Origin: Rubinisphaera margarita | Lineage (GTDB): Bacteria; Planctomycetota; Planctomycetia; Planctomycetales; Planctomycetaceae | Length of the DNA: 64,000 nucleotides | Direction of reading: 5' to 3' | Assembly: GCF_022267515.1 (NCBI RefSeq) | Contig: NZ_JAKFGB010000013.1 | Location: forward strand, 1 to 64,000 | Part shown: positions 10,956-21,689 of the stretch, in pieces | Numbering within the stretch: the stretch's first letter is position 1 | How the letters are laid out: the number at the start of each line of letters is the position of its first letter | Notes under the pieces: model-generated | Database searches by the model: none | The model's input: the letters and a program-made list of their open reading frames with translations, nothing else | What the model was told of the DNA's origin: nothing | Position numbers and translations under genes: made by a program

Positions 10956-12731
10956 GTGGCCACGGAGAACGTCGAGAACGATCAACTCTATTATCCGCCC
11001 GCCGACGAACGGCAGCTCACTGCCCGAGCCGTCATCACCGGCTGTATTGTCGGGAGCGTCGTTTCCTGCACGAACATCTATATTGGACTGAAAATCGGCT
11101 GGGCATTTGGAGCCTCGATCATCTCTGCGGTGCTGGCGTTTTCGTTGTTCTCCATGTTCCAGAATCGACTTTCCATTCTGGAAACGAACATCGCTCAGAC
11201 CGCTGGCTCGGCCGCCGGTTACATGTCGTCGGCTGCTGGCCTGCTGGCTCCAATTCCGGCGATGGCCATGCTCGGCTACGAGTTCCACTGGTCAGCTCTC
11301 ATGCTCTGGGCGGTTTCGGTGGCCTTTCTCGGCGTCTTCTTTGCCGTTCCATTGCGACGGCAGGTCGTGGAAATCGACAAGCTTCGCTTTCCGACCGGTA
11401 CTGCCACGGCTGAAACGATTCTTGCCATGTACGGCGACGCAGCCGAGGCTTTGGCGAAAGCCCGAATTCTGATTGTGGCGGGCGTTGTCGCGGGACTGTT
11501 CACACTAAATTATCACTTCTTCCCGATCCTTGAGAAACCTCAGATCCACACCTGGCCCATTCTGAGTGGTCTCTCGATTCTGGCCGTGGCGGCGACCTGG
11601 GGCTTCGAGGTCTATCTCGGTCCTTCTCTCATGGGAGCCGGATTTCTCATCGGCCCCCGAGTGGTGTTATCGCTCGTTGGGGGAGCCATTCTCGGCTGGG
11701 GCATTCTCGGTCCGATTTCTCAGCAGATGGGCTGGGCACCCGGCGAGGTGATGAGTTACTCAAACGGCCCGCGGGGCTGGCTGCTCTGGCCGGGGGTCGC
11801 TCTGATGGTCTCCGAAGCGCTGATGGCTCTGCTGCTCTCGTGGAAAACATTCGTGAACGCCCTCACGATGCCGGTGATACGGAATCTCGATACAGATGAA
11901 GGCGAGAGTGAGCCGACGCACATCCCCAACAGCTGGTGGATCGGTGGCCTGATCCTCGGCTCGATCCTGACGACATTCATTACGTACAACGTTTTCAGTA
12001 TCCCCCCCTACCAGACGGTCATCGCCATCGCCCTCTCGGCAGTCCTGGCCGTGGTGGCAGTTCGTTCGGTCGGCGAAACCGATATCAATCCGATTGGCGG
12101 GATGGGCAAAGTGACTCAGCTTGTCTTTGGCGGCATCGCCCCGGGGAATATGGGCACGAACCTGATGAGTGCGGCCATTACCGCTGGCGGAGCTTCGCAG
12201 GCGGGCGACATGATGCAGGACCTGAAAACAGGTCGCCTGCTGGGAGCCGCCCCGCGGAAGCAGTTCTTCGCTCAGCTGTGCGGCATCTGCTTCGGGATCC
12301 TGTTCGCTGTTCCGGTCTACTTCATCTTCACGAAAGCCTACCCGCTCGGAAAAGACCAGCTTCCCGCTCCAGCCGCGATGGCCTGGAAGGCGATGGCCGA
12401 GGTGCTGAATGTCGGATTCTCTGCTCTGCCGCCGTATGCGGTGCATGCCATGGTGATCGCAGGGATCGTCGGGGCGCTGATTTCCATCCTGCGACTCAAC
12501 AAGACCCTCCGCCCTTACATTCCTTCAGGACTGGCGATGGGCATCGCGTTCATCGTTCCCGCCTATTATTCCCTTGTGATGTTCTACGGTCTGGTCATCT
12601 ACCTGATCTGGAAAACGGTCGCTCCTCAACAGGCCGAGCGGTACAACTTCGCACTGGCCTCTGGATTGATCGCCGGTGAAGGGCTGATGGGTATCGTGAA
12701 CGCAGGTCTTACGATTCTGGGCATCGGCTGA
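10956..12731 (+). CDS. OPT family oligopeptide/metal-chelate transporter
   Basis: 591 aa, almost entirely hydrophobic with roughly 14-16 membrane segments. The N-terminal GCIVGSVVSCTNIYIGLKIG and the later GGMGKVTQLVFGGIAPGN and TAGGASQAGDMMQDLKTG stretches are typical of the bacterial OPT (YSL-like) group, which imports oligopeptides or metal-siderophore chelates with protons. Starts at TTG 10929, ATG 10938, ATG 10947 and GTG 10956 are in one frame; GGAAAGGA lies 8 bases before the GTG at 10956, which I therefore prefer with modest confidence. A P450 gene follows 50 bases later and may be cotranscribed. Confidence 0.92.
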   Translation: MATENVENDQLYYPPADERQLTARAVITGCIVGSVVSCTNIYIGLKIGWAFGASIISAVLAFSLFSMFQNRLSILETNIAQTAGSAAGYMSSAAGLLAPIPAMAMLGYEFHWSALMLWAVSVAFLGVFFAVPLRRQVVEIDKLRFPTGTATAETILAMYGDAAEALAKARILIVAGVVAGLFTLNYHFFPILEKPQIHTWPILSGLSILAVAATWGFEVYLGPSLMGAGFLIGPRVVLSLVGGAILGWGILGPISQQMGWAPGEVMSYSNGPRGWLLWPGVALMVSEALMALLLSWKTFVNALTMPVIRNLDTDEGESEPTHIPNSWWIGGLILGSILTTFITYNVFSIPPYQTVIAIALSAVLAVVAVRSVGETDINPIGGMGKVTQLVFGGIAPGNMGTNLMSAAITAGGASQAGDMMQDLKTGRLLGAAPRKQFFAQLCGICFGILFAVPVYFIFTKAYPLGKDQLPAPAAMAWKAMAEVLNVGFSALPPYAVHAMVIAGIVGALISILRLNKTLRPYIPSGLAMGIAFIVPAYYSLVMFYGLVIYLIWKTVAPQQAERYNFALASGLIAGEGLMGIVNAGLTILGIG

Positions 12732-12781
12732 TTCAGTCTCTTGGTGGTCCCTTCCAAGCCGAGTCCCAGGAGGCGGAACCA

Positions 12782-14017
12782 ATGCCTGTATCCGTTGATC
12801 TCATTTCCGCGGCCTTCAAACGCGATCCGTATCCCACCCTGATGCGGATGGTGGAGCAGGGGCCGGTAGTCGAGACGACCTTTCCGTTTCTGGGAAAGGT
12901 CTACATGGTCACGACGCATGCCGCGGTGAATGCCCTGTTGAAGGATACGAAGAATTTCATCCGCGATCCCCGGTCGCTCGGCAAGTCGCCTCTTCCCGGG
13001 TTCAACTGGTGGACACCGCGTTGCCTGAAGATCATGGCTTCGGGAATGATCATCCGCGATAATCCCGATCATCGACGGCTGCGGATACTCGTTGATCAGG
13101 CGTTCTCCCGTTCCAGCATGGAACAGTTGCAGCCGCGTGTCGAGCAGATCACCGATGACCTCCTGAGTGAGATCGAGCAAAAGGGGGCTGCCGGAGAGCC
13201 CGTCGATTTGGTGGAAGGTCTTTGCCGCCCTTTGCCGATTGCGGTCATCTCAGAGCTGCTGGGGCTGCCTCCCGAGGACCGCGACATGTTCGCCAACTGG
13301 GCCGAGCGTTTTGCGATTGATCCCTCGTTTCGCGGCCTGATCTCGCTGCTGCCAACTCTCTGGAAAATGGAGAGTTACGTTCGCAGGCAAATCAAACTCT
13401 GCCGCCAGTCTCCGCGGCCGGGGTTATTGAGCGCCCTGGTTGACGTCGAAGCCGAGGGTCAACAGCTGAGTGACGACGAAGCGGTCGGCATGACGTTGCT
13501 GTTGCTCTTCGCCGGACATGCCACGACGACAAATCTCATCGGCGACCTGATTCTCGAACTTTGCGCGCACTCGGATCAGAAGGATCTGCTTTTTGAAGAC
13601 TGGTCCCGCATCGACGGAGCCGTGGAAGAAGCTCTGCGATATTCAGCTTCGGTCCTGAGCTCGAAACCGATGTATGCGGTCCACGATCTGAAATTTCACG
13701 GCCTTGAATTGGAGCGGGGAGATCGGGTGATGGCGCTGCTCTCCGCAGCGAACGTTGATCCCGCCGTGTTCCCGGAGCCTTTCCGGTTCGACATTCTCCG
13801 GAATCCGAATCCACATCTGGCATTCGGAACCGGTATTCATGTTTGCCTGGGACTTAAGCTCGCTCGGCTGGAAACGCGAGTGGCGATCTTACGCCTGCTC
13901 GGTCGATTCCCGAAACTTGAGCTGGCCGTTCCCCGTGAAGAGATCCGGTGGACAGCCCTCAAAGGCATGCGTGGACCGAGTCAACTTCCGGTCCATCTGC
14001 ATTCAGAACAAGCCTGA
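12782..14017 (+). CDS. Cytochrome P450
   Basis: 411 aa soluble bacterial P450 monooxygenase. The I-helix oxygen-binding motif is AGHATTTN, the K-helix ExxR is EEALR, and the haem-binding loop is FGTGIHVCLG with the cysteine ligand at residue 355. AGGAGG lies seven bases before the start. No ferredoxin or reductase gene adjoins, so electron partners must come from elsewhere, and no biosynthetic cluster surrounds it. The histidine before the cysteine (GIHVC) is common in CYP107/CYP102-like bacterial families. Substrate cannot be inferred. Confidence 0.95.
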   Translation: MPVSVDLISAAFKRDPYPTLMRMVEQGPVVETTFPFLGKVYMVTTHAAVNALLKDTKNFIRDPRSLGKSPLPGFNWWTPRCLKIMASGMIIRDNPDHRRLRILVDQAFSRSSMEQLQPRVEQITDDLLSEIEQKGAAGEPVDLVEGLCRPLPIAVISELLGLPPEDRDMFANWAERFAIDPSFRGLISLLPTLWKMESYVRRQIKLCRQSPRPGLLSALVDVEAEGQQLSDDEAVGMTLLLLFAGHATTTNLIGDLILELCAHSDQKDLLFEDWSRIDGAVEEALRYSASVLSSKPMYAVHDLKFHGLELERGDRVMALLSAANVDPAVFPEPFRFDILRNPNPHLAFGTGIHVCLGLKLARLETRVAILRLLGRFPKLELAVPREEIRWTALKGMRGPSQLPVHLHSEQA

Positions 14018-14109
14018 ACAGGTCGTTTTCCCGCCTGTCCGTCTACAAATGTCGCTCGGCAGAAACGCCGCATCTGACACGGACGGGGGGATCAACCACC
14101 TGAGCAGGT

Positions 14110-14340
14110 CTAGGCGGGGATCGACTGGCTGACACGGTCCTTGGAGACCGACGCCGCCTTGGCTTGAGTCACCCCGCCTGTCTCTTCAATCTCAAGTTCC
14201 AGCTCGCCGCGACGAATATCGATGAAGGCATCGGCATCGATACCGATTTTTACACGACCATTGGAAACCTTGAGCACTTTGATTTCGATTGAGTCACCGA
14301 TCAGAATCCGTTCGTTGATTTTGCGTGACAGCACCAGCAT
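14110..14340 (-). CDS. csrA: Carbon storage regulator CsrA
   Basis: 76 aa. MLVLSRKINERILIGDSIEI is the hallmark start of CsrA, a dimeric RNA-binding protein that occludes or exposes ribosome binding sites at GGA motifs. The core runs to about residue 60 and the tail (TQAKAASVSKDRVS) is a lineage-variable extension. A longer frame starts at 14352, but GGAGGG directly before the ATG at 14340 and the family N-terminus fix the start. It is convergent with the P450 gene and divergent from the receiver-ATPase gene. Confidence 0.95.
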   Translation of the reverse strand: MLVLSRKINERILIGDSIEIKVLKVSNGRVKIGIDADAFIDIRRGELELEIEETGGVTQAKAASVSKDRVSQSIPA

Positions 14341-14867
14341 CGCACCCTCCATGGAATTAACTGTAGATTTCGTGAAAAAAATCGAGCGTCAGCGGATGAA
14401 ACACTGTTGCATTTGCCGTGCCAGATGCTCTCCGACGGGACCATTTTGAAATAATGGGTAGTCTGCGTAAATTCAGCCCGCGATTCGCTGACCGCCGATA
14501 TGGGGGCGTTCTCCATCTCAGCAGGCGGCATTGATCGATCAGCAGCCCGATCGGCACGGCAGCGATCGCTGCGAAATCGACCAACCTGATCGTGCGTTCG
14601 ATTTCGCAACATTCGACTGTGGTATTAAGACCGCATGTGTTGTTTTGGTGCACACTCAGACCCGGGAACGTCGAGGCCCTATTTACCATTTCCCGGAGAG
14701 TCGTTACGTTTCTCCCCAAGCGGAGGCTATTTCCGAGGAACCGGTTCTCCCAGGGAAGATCGCCTGTGAATGGCGTCAGATCTGCCTTCAGTCCCTGAGA
14801 CGGAGCAGAGTCTGAAGGATGGATCGCTCACGTCGCCTGGCGACGCCCCCCAGCATCGGTTGCCCAT
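14341..14867. other. Intergenic region between divergent regulators
   Basis: About 530 bases separating csrA (minus) and the receiver/ATPase gene (plus). Overlapping frames of 94 and 68 codons (14531-14815 and 14592-14798) have no usable ribosome site and no family-like pattern. I see no hairpin strong enough to call. Promoters for both genes must lie here. Confidence 0.5.
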
Positions 14868-15764
14868 ATGAAAGTTCGAATCCTGATCCTCGATTCGCAG
14901 GATCCTCCGCTGTCCAGTCGCATCGAGGCCCATCCGAACTGGGAACTCGTGACCGTCCAGGAGACCGGTGCGGCCTGCACCCTGATCCGGGATCGCGAAT
15001 GCCATCTGGCCATCGCCAACGATACCCAGACGGAATCCCTGTCCAAGGCGCTGCGGGAAGAGTGCAACGCCGATCTCAGTGAGGTGCCAATCATCGTCGT
15101 CAGCTCCGGCGATGATCACACCTCGACCGTCAACTCGCTGAGTCTGGGGGCCATCTGCTTCGTGCCGAAATCGGCTCCGGATCTGGTCCTTTCCGATGTC
15201 ATTCACCGCATCCTCCGCGTCTGCGGCTACGGCGTCTCCCAGGAAAGCATCTTCAAAGATTGCCTCCAGTGTCATTTCGTTTTCCGGATCGACAACGACA
15301 CGAGCATCGTCGCGAACTATGTGTCCCAGCTGCGTGAAATCATCTCCGTGATGACGAACGCCTCCACGCGGGACCGCATTCGTGTGGCCGTCGCGACAGA
15401 AGAAGCGCTGCTGAATGCCATCATCCACGGCAACCTCGAAGTCGACTCCGCACTCCGGAATGGAGACGGAACCAAATTCGTCAAGCGAATGAAAGAGCGG
15501 CAGGCGCAGGCTCCTTACGAAGGCCGCCGCGTGCGACTCACGACCAATATCGGGGAAAGCTCGATCGAAGTGATCGTCGCCGACGAGGGTCCGGGATTCG
15601 ACCGTTCGGCAATTCCTGACCCAACCGACCCCGACTTCATCATGCGTCCCCACGGTCGGGGCCTGTTGTTGATTCAGACATTCATGGACGATGTCAGCTT
15701 CAATGAAACAGGGAACGAGATCACGATGCGGAAGTCGTTCGAAACCGAACCGTCGGACGCCTGA
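14868..15764 (+). CDS. Receiver-like domain fused to RsbW-type ATPase (regulator)
   Basis: 298 aa, two domains. Residues 1-120 have a response-regulator fold pattern: first strand VRILILD, conserved Ser pair in IIVVSSGD and the conserved lysine in FVPKS (K101). Where the phosphoacceptor aspartate is expected (end of strand 3, HLAIAND) the best-aligned residue is N51, with D52 next, so phosphorylation is doubtful. Residues ~130-290 form a GHKL ATPase with N box EEALLNAIIHGN, G1 box ADEGPGFD and G2 box HGRGLLLIQ, closest to anti-sigma kinases of the RsbW/SpoIIAB type. There is no adjacent STAS antagonist or sigma factor. Likely a cytoplasmic partner-switch regulator. Confidence 0.78.
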   Translation: MKVRILILDSQDPPLSSRIEAHPNWELVTVQETGAACTLIRDRECHLAIANDTQTESLSKALREECNADLSEVPIIVVSSGDDHTSTVNSLSLGAICFVPKSAPDLVLSDVIHRILRVCGYGVSQESIFKDCLQCHFVFRIDNDTSIVANYVSQLREIISVMTNASTRDRIRVAVATEEALLNAIIHGNLEVDSALRNGDGTKFVKRMKERQAQAPYEGRRVRLTTNIGESSIEVIVADEGPGFDRSAIPDPTDPDFIMRPHGRGLLLIQTFMDDVSFNETGNEITMRKSFETEPSDA

Positions 15765-15804
15765 CCATCAGAGTTGTCGGATGTCGCTGGCTCGCGCGGG
15801 GTGC

Positions 15805-15821
15805 CACTGGCTCGGCCAGTG
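15805..15821. repeat. Palindrome CACTGGC-tcg-GCCAGTG
   Basis: Perfect 7-bp inverted repeat with a 3-base loop in the gap between convergent genes. It shares its arms with the palindromes at 1953-1976 and 40476-40492, so it belongs to the same dispersed family. Confidence 0.55.
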
Positions 15822-15857
15822 TCCTCGTGCAACGCGTCCGACCCGCCGGCCTCGACT

Positions 15858-16754
15858 CTAACCGTGCATCCGCCTCGCCAGTGAGAACGCTCCCAGCACC
15901 CCGGCTTCGCTCCCCAGAGAGGGCGGCACGATATAGTTGTCGATGTTCTCCAGAATCTCGGGAGCCTGAACGTAGCCGTTGAGGAGCTTCACCACATGCT
16001 TCCGCACGAGGTGATGCAGATTCGGATGCTCCATGACGCCCCCACCCAGAATGACCTTCTGCGGTGACACCGTGCAGATGTAATTCACAACCGCATGAGC
16101 CAGATACTCCGCTTCGAGGTCCCAGGCCGGATGGTCGGACGGCAGGTCCTTCCCCGCCTTGCCCCAGCGATCTTCAATAGCCGGGCCACAGGCGAGACCT
16201 TCGAGACAATCGCCATGGAACGGGCAGCGGCCTGGAAAGGGATCGCGTTCCAGATTGTGCGGAATGCGGATGTGCCCCATTTCGGGATGAATCAGACCGT
16301 GCATCAGCTCGCCATTGACCAGTCCACCGCCGCCAATCCCGGTGCCGATCGTGAGATAGATGAATGTATCGAGTCCCTGTGCGGCTCCCCAGGTATGCTC
16401 GCTGAGTGCGGCGACATTCACGTCGGTATCGAACGCGACGGGAACCTTGAGCGCGTCCCGAATTGGCTGCACGAAGTTGGTATGACTCCAGTGCGGCTTG
16501 GGCGTCGCGGTGATGTAGCCGAAATGCTCGGAATCGGGGTTCGGATCGACCGGACCGAACGAGCCAATTCCGATCGCTTCGAACGCGTTCTTGTCGGTGG
16601 CGTGCTTCTTGAAGAAATCGATGCAGCGACCGATCGTCTCGTCCGGAGTTGTTGTCGGGAATCGTTCGATATGCTGAATATCATCGGGGTCGCTGCCGAT
16701 CGCGCACACGAACTTGGTTCCCCCCGCTTCAATTCCGCCATACAGTAATTGCAT
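15858..16754 (-). CDS. ROK family fructokinase
   Basis: 298 aa. The N-terminal phosphate loop GGIEAGGTKFVCAIG, the sugar-binding/catalytic stretch AFDTDVNVAALSE and LTIGTGIGGGG, and the ROK zinc motif running from HPEMGHIRI to CPFHGDCLEGLACGPA identify a ROK kinase; the CPFHGDCLEGL variant is characteristic of bacterial fructokinases. It phosphorylates a hexose, probably fructose, with ATP in the cytoplasm. A longer frame reaches 16817, but MQLLYGGIEAGG starting at 16754 with AGAGG upstream is the natural N-terminus. Not in an obvious sugar operon. Confidence 0.9.
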   Translation of the reverse strand: MQLLYGGIEAGGTKFVCAIGSDPDDIQHIERFPTTTPDETIGRCIDFFKKHATDKNAFEAIGIGSFGPVDPNPDSEHFGYITATPKPHWSHTNFVQPIRDALKVPVAFDTDVNVAALSEHTWGAAQGLDTFIYLTIGTGIGGGGLVNGELMHGLIHPEMGHIRIPHNLERDPFPGRCPFHGDCLEGLACGPAIEDRWGKAGKDLPSDHPAWDLEAEYLAHAVVNYICTVSPQKVILGGGVMEHPNLHHLVRKHVVKLLNGYVQAPEILENIDNYIVPPSLGSEAGVLGAFSLARRMHG

Positions 16755-16895
16755 CGTTGCCAACCTCTGGTTTCCGGTCTGGTGCGTTCGATCGCTCGGC
16801 GAGCACTGGCCTCCCATTGTATCGGGAGGTCTTCAGGATCAAGCAAGCCGCGGTCGATGCTATGATAATTTCCCTCCATTTGACCAGTCACTGCC

Positions 16896-18233
16896 GTGAG
16901 CATTCTTTCGGATTCATCCTCGGCTGCCACTCCCTCTCCAGAGACAGCGTCCACTGTCAGTACGCTGCTGCAAGGATTGATGGGCGGAATGCTCGCCATT
17001 CAGATGGCGCTGACCGCGCCGCTCTGGGGTCATGGGCACTTCTTCCCGCAGATCCCTCTGTGGGCGGCCTGGAATCACCCGACGATCGCTGTTGGAGAAA
17101 TGGTCGTGATAGTTCTTTCAGGAGCCGGCATCCTCTGGATCCTCGCGGCCTTCCTGCAGAAGTTTCGTCAATCGCCGCGCACGGGGATACTGGAGCGGTT
17201 GCTGTGGGGCGTGACTGGCGTCGCTTTGCTGACAGCGATGCTCGACAATCAACACCGCATTCAGGCCTGGGCGGTGCAGTTTCTGCTCTACGCGGTCTGC
17301 TTTTCGCTGCTCCGTCCCGCGATGCAGATCCACTGGCTGCGGTGGATAACCATTTCGATCTATTTCTTCTCCGCCGTCTCGAAGCTCGATGCCTCATTTC
17401 TGAACTCGCACGGTCAGACGATGCTCGATGGAATCCTGCAGCTGGCGAGGATCGACGCCGATTTACCGCCCGCTTTGAGAAGCGGCATCGCGCTCAGCAT
17501 TCCCGCCTTTGAATTGCTGACCGCGTTCCTGCTTCTGTGGTCGCGGACACGGCGGATCGGCTGGTACTGCAGCCTGTTGATGCACTCGGCTCTGATTCTG
17601 GTGCTCGGCCCCTTCGGGCTGAATCATCATTTGCCGGTGCTGATCTGGAACTTCTTCTTCATCCTGCAGAACTCACTCCTGTTCGGGAGAGGAGCGGACA
17701 TTGTCGCAGCCGACGCAGGTTCCTGCTCCGACTGGTCGTGGAACGCCGCGACATACGCTCGCATCGTGCTGACTGGCTGCCTGCTGTTTCCGGTCAGTGA
17801 ATGGTTCAACGTCGGAGATGTCTGGCCATCGTGGGGTCTGTATGCCTCTCGGGGTGCGAAAGTGAACTTCTACCTTCGGGAAAGCGCGCTGGAAAAGATT
17901 CCGCGGGAACTGCAGGCTCACTGCTTCCGCACAGCCGAGTATCCGGAGTACGTACGGGTCGACCTTTACCGCTGGTCGTTTGCGGAAACGAATGCGCCAC
18001 CCTATCCGGAAGACCGCTTTCTGATCGGAGTTTCCTCCGTAACGATTCGGAAATACGATCTCGAGTCTGATTTCGTTCTCGTCCATCACGGCACAGCGAG
18101 CCGCTGGTCGGGACAACGCAGCGTCACCATGCTCGATGATTTCAGCGAACTCCAGAGCTTCTCCGACCGGTTCTGGTTTAATGCGTCTCAGGGGACCCTG
18201 AACGATCCAGTCGCTCGTCCGGATCCGTTTTGA
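16896..18233 (+). CDS. Multi-pass membrane protein, DoxX/MauE/HTTM-like
   Basis: 445 aa starting at GTG. The first ~290 residues contain about eight hydrophobic segments; the central part (ISIYFFSAVSKLDASF, then a glycine-poor loop and FELLTAFLLLW) resembles the helix pair of the DoxX/MauE and HTTM superfamilies. The C-terminal ~130 residues are soluble, with aromatic and charged residues (for example FYLRESALEKIPRELQAHC). I infer an inner-membrane protein, possibly redox- or quinone-associated by family resemblance, but no catalytic residues can be pointed out. Its 3' end overlaps the convergent gene at 18178 by 56 bases. Confidence 0.68.
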   Translation: MSILSDSSSAATPSPETASTVSTLLQGLMGGMLAIQMALTAPLWGHGHFFPQIPLWAAWNHPTIAVGEMVVIVLSGAGILWILAAFLQKFRQSPRTGILERLLWGVTGVALLTAMLDNQHRIQAWAVQFLLYAVCFSLLRPAMQIHWLRWITISIYFFSAVSKLDASFLNSHGQTMLDGILQLARIDADLPPALRSGIALSIPAFELLTAFLLLWSRTRRIGWYCSLLMHSALILVLGPFGLNHHLPVLIWNFFFILQNSLLFGRGADIVAADAGSCSDWSWNAATYARIVLTGCLLFPVSEWFNVGDVWPSWGLYASRGAKVNFYLRESALEKIPRELQAHCFRTAEYPEYVRVDLYRWSFAETNAPPYPEDRFLIGVSSVTIRKYDLESDFVLVHHGTASRWSGQRSVTMLDDFSELQSFSDRFWFNASQGTLNDPVARPDPF

Positions 18234-18633
18234 ACGAGCCAACGAGCGGCTCCTGTTCCGGACGCTGCTGAAACAGGTGTACTTCCCAGCGATCGTACCC
18301 AACTGCGGACGCGTCGTCCGCGACGATCTCCAGAACGCGATCGACATCCTGTTGGAACTGCGGTGAGCTTTCTTCCGGCAGGTAGTCGACACGCATCACC
18401 ACACGCAGCACACGGTCGGTTTCCCGATGCATCCCGTGCTTGCCCCCTTCGACACGCGGGCTCGAATGCGGAAAGACTTCGGCCAGCCGATCGGTCAGCT
18501 CACGAAAGGGACGGGTGTGCAGTTCCCAGTAGGTCAGCAGACCTCCGGAAACGCAGACTGCGAACAGGAACATCCCGGCCACGATCCAGCGTCCTCGACG
18601 CGATCCTGTTGCGGGTGAAGTCTCGGCATTCAT
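18178..18633 (-). CDS. Membrane-anchored protein of unknown function
   Basis: 151 aa. A basic N-terminus (GSRRGR) precedes one hydrophobic helix (WIVAGMFLFAVCVSGGLLTYW), then an exported soluble part of about 110 residues with no recognised family. The C-terminal third contains a beta-type alternation (VLRVVMRVDYLP, WEVHLFQQRPEQEP). Start ATG 18633 gives the N-in anchor layout. The last 56 bases overlap the end of the convergent membrane-protein gene, which is short enough to be genuine. Confidence 0.6.
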   Translation of the reverse strand: MNAETSPATGSRRGRWIVAGMFLFAVCVSGGLLTYWELHTRPFRELTDRLAEVFPHSSPRVEGGKHGMHRETDRVLRVVMRVDYLPEESSPQFQQDVDRVLEIVADDASAVGYDRWEVHLFQQRPEQEPLVGSFKTDPDERLDRSGSPETH

Positions 18634-18733
18634 AGGGCAGAAACGATCCTCTGGTCAAAAAGAAGGATCATCGTAACACCCGTGCGTGTTCGACGCAGCT
18701 TCGCCGACGATTCCATCGATCTGAATGATCGCC

Positions 18734-19159
18734 TCAGCGATTGATCGCGACCAGTTCGATCGTCAGTTTGAGGGTTTCTCCTGCGAGCGGATGATTCGTA
18801 TCGAGCGTCGCTTCATCCCCATTGATCTGCACGATCCAGACATTGACTTCGCTTCCGTCGATACTGGTCGCCAGCTGGTCCCCCTGATGAATGCCGGACG
18901 GAAGCCCGTTCACCGGCACGGTCAACTGGCGACGATGGTCCCGCAGGCCGAAGCTCTGTTCCGGGTCGAGCAGAATCGTTTTCGTCTGCCCTGCCTCCAT
19001 CCCCACAATCTGCTGCCGAAACGATTCGAGATAGGCTTCGTCATCGAGCGAAAAGACCAGCGGTTTGCGGTTGTTGGTGTCTTCAATCACCCCGCCGTCC
19101 CGCGTACTGGCGCGATAGTGGACGGTCACAGTGTCGTTCGGTGCAGCAGAAATCGTCAT
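18734..19159 (-). CDS. FKBP-type peptidyl-prolyl isomerase, SlyD-like
   Basis: 141 aa. Typical FKBP/SlyD order: VTVHYRASTRDGGVIEDT (first strands), PLVFSLDDEAYLESFRQQIVG with the insert point, GMEAGQTKTILLDPEQSFGL, and the C-terminal NHPLAGETLKLTIELVAI that closes the FKBP domain around the inserted IF flap. It catalyses proline cis-trans isomerisation and acts as a chaperone. Unlike E. coli SlyD it has no histidine-rich metal tail. No signal peptide. It stands alone, divergent from the kinase gene 640 bases away. Confidence 0.92.
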   Translation of the reverse strand: MTISAAPNDTVTVHYRASTRDGGVIEDTNNRKPLVFSLDDEAYLESFRQQIVGMEAGQTKTILLDPEQSFGLRDHRRQLTVPVNGLPSGIHQGDQLATSIDGSEVNVWIVQINGDEATLDTNHPLAGETLKLTIELVAINR

Positions 19160-19800
19160 AAGAGAGAGATCCTCGGATCGACGGCGGCTGGCCAGGCCAG
19201 ATGGAATCAGCAGTTCACAGAGCCTGCGATTCCTGTTCCCCGGAGCCGTTGCGATGCGACGGGGCCGGTTGATTCGGGCTTCGTGACTCGTGATAATCCG
19301 ATGGTCCCGGTTGTAACGGTTCTGCGACTCATCGGCTGCTGGAATAGATGGATTCTACCGCTTCAAATCCTGTTATTTTAGTGAAAACAGGAAAACCGAA
19401 TCGCTTATCACTGTGAGGCATGTCATCATCAAAATGGAGCGGCAGTTGACTTTCGGCATCACGAAAAGCGACCGCTTGCTCTTCGTTGTCAATCGGCAAC
19501 AGGCTCGGGTCGATGAATGAAAATCGCAACGGCCTGGATTCGACTTCTTGAGAGATTCCAGGAACCAGAATCGGCCAGACAGCCTGTTTTCAAGGCCAAC
19601 GAGGCAATCCACCGGAGTAGATTCGATCGCCAGTCGATGTTCGGCGCGGCAATTGCTTCTCCTGAGATTGCCCGGTTTCGCTATCGGAAAAACTACGTTC
19701 TATAAAGACCGGCGGGCGGCATGGAGACCCCACGAAACTATTCTGACTGACACCGGAACGGAGTCCACACGAGTTCATCCAACTCGGGGAAGATGATCGT
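19160..19800. other. Intergenic region, possible gene remnant on the minus strand
   Basis: 640 bases between FKBP (minus) and the kinase (plus). The minus strand holds two overlapping frames (19612-19373 and 19529-19329) whose combined translation looks protein-like in its second part (FIDPSLLPIDNEEQAVAF, later FDDDMPHSDKRFGF), as if one gene had frameshifted. No family is recognised. The rest holds nothing I can support. Confidence 0.4.
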
Positions 19801-21348
<1,548 letters not shown>

Positions 21349-21602
21349 GATTTGCCTCAATCGGCTTGCCCGTCGACCCGTTTCGGGCTTCAATTGCGTC
21401 ATCAGACGTGATGCAAAACGGCAACATCAATCGCAGGGTGTTGGCGAGAAACCACTTGGCTGCCGGGCGACTGGTCAGTCCTTTGCCTTGTCGGAGCCGG
21501 GTTCAACGGAGCGTGTTGCGAACGATCCCTGAACTGAGTGCGGCTGCGGCACATGCGGCGTTGCGACCCGCGGGACAGCGAGGAAAACCGGACGTACGCA
21601 AG

Positions 21603-21639
21603 AACGACCCGTGTCTTCGGACACGCGGTCGTTTTTTTT
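21603..21639 (+). terminator. Rho-independent terminator with TTCG tetraloop
   Basis: AACGACC plus GTGTC (21603-21615, one bulged base) pairs with GACAC and GGTCGTT (21620-21633) around a TTCG loop, followed by eight T residues. It lies 255 bases beyond the kinase stop and 50-80 bases before the decayed toxin-antitoxin locus. It could end the kinase transcript or be a leftover terminator of a lost gene. Confidence 0.82.
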
Positions 21640-21689
21640 GCGCTGCCGACCCCCGCGCATCGTGACAGACAAGGATGCTCGTACACTGC

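Noticed and set aside
10956..14017. Transporter plus P450 as a secondary-metabolite cluster
   Set aside because: No synthase, tailoring or regulator genes surround them; two adjacent genes alone do not support a cluster.
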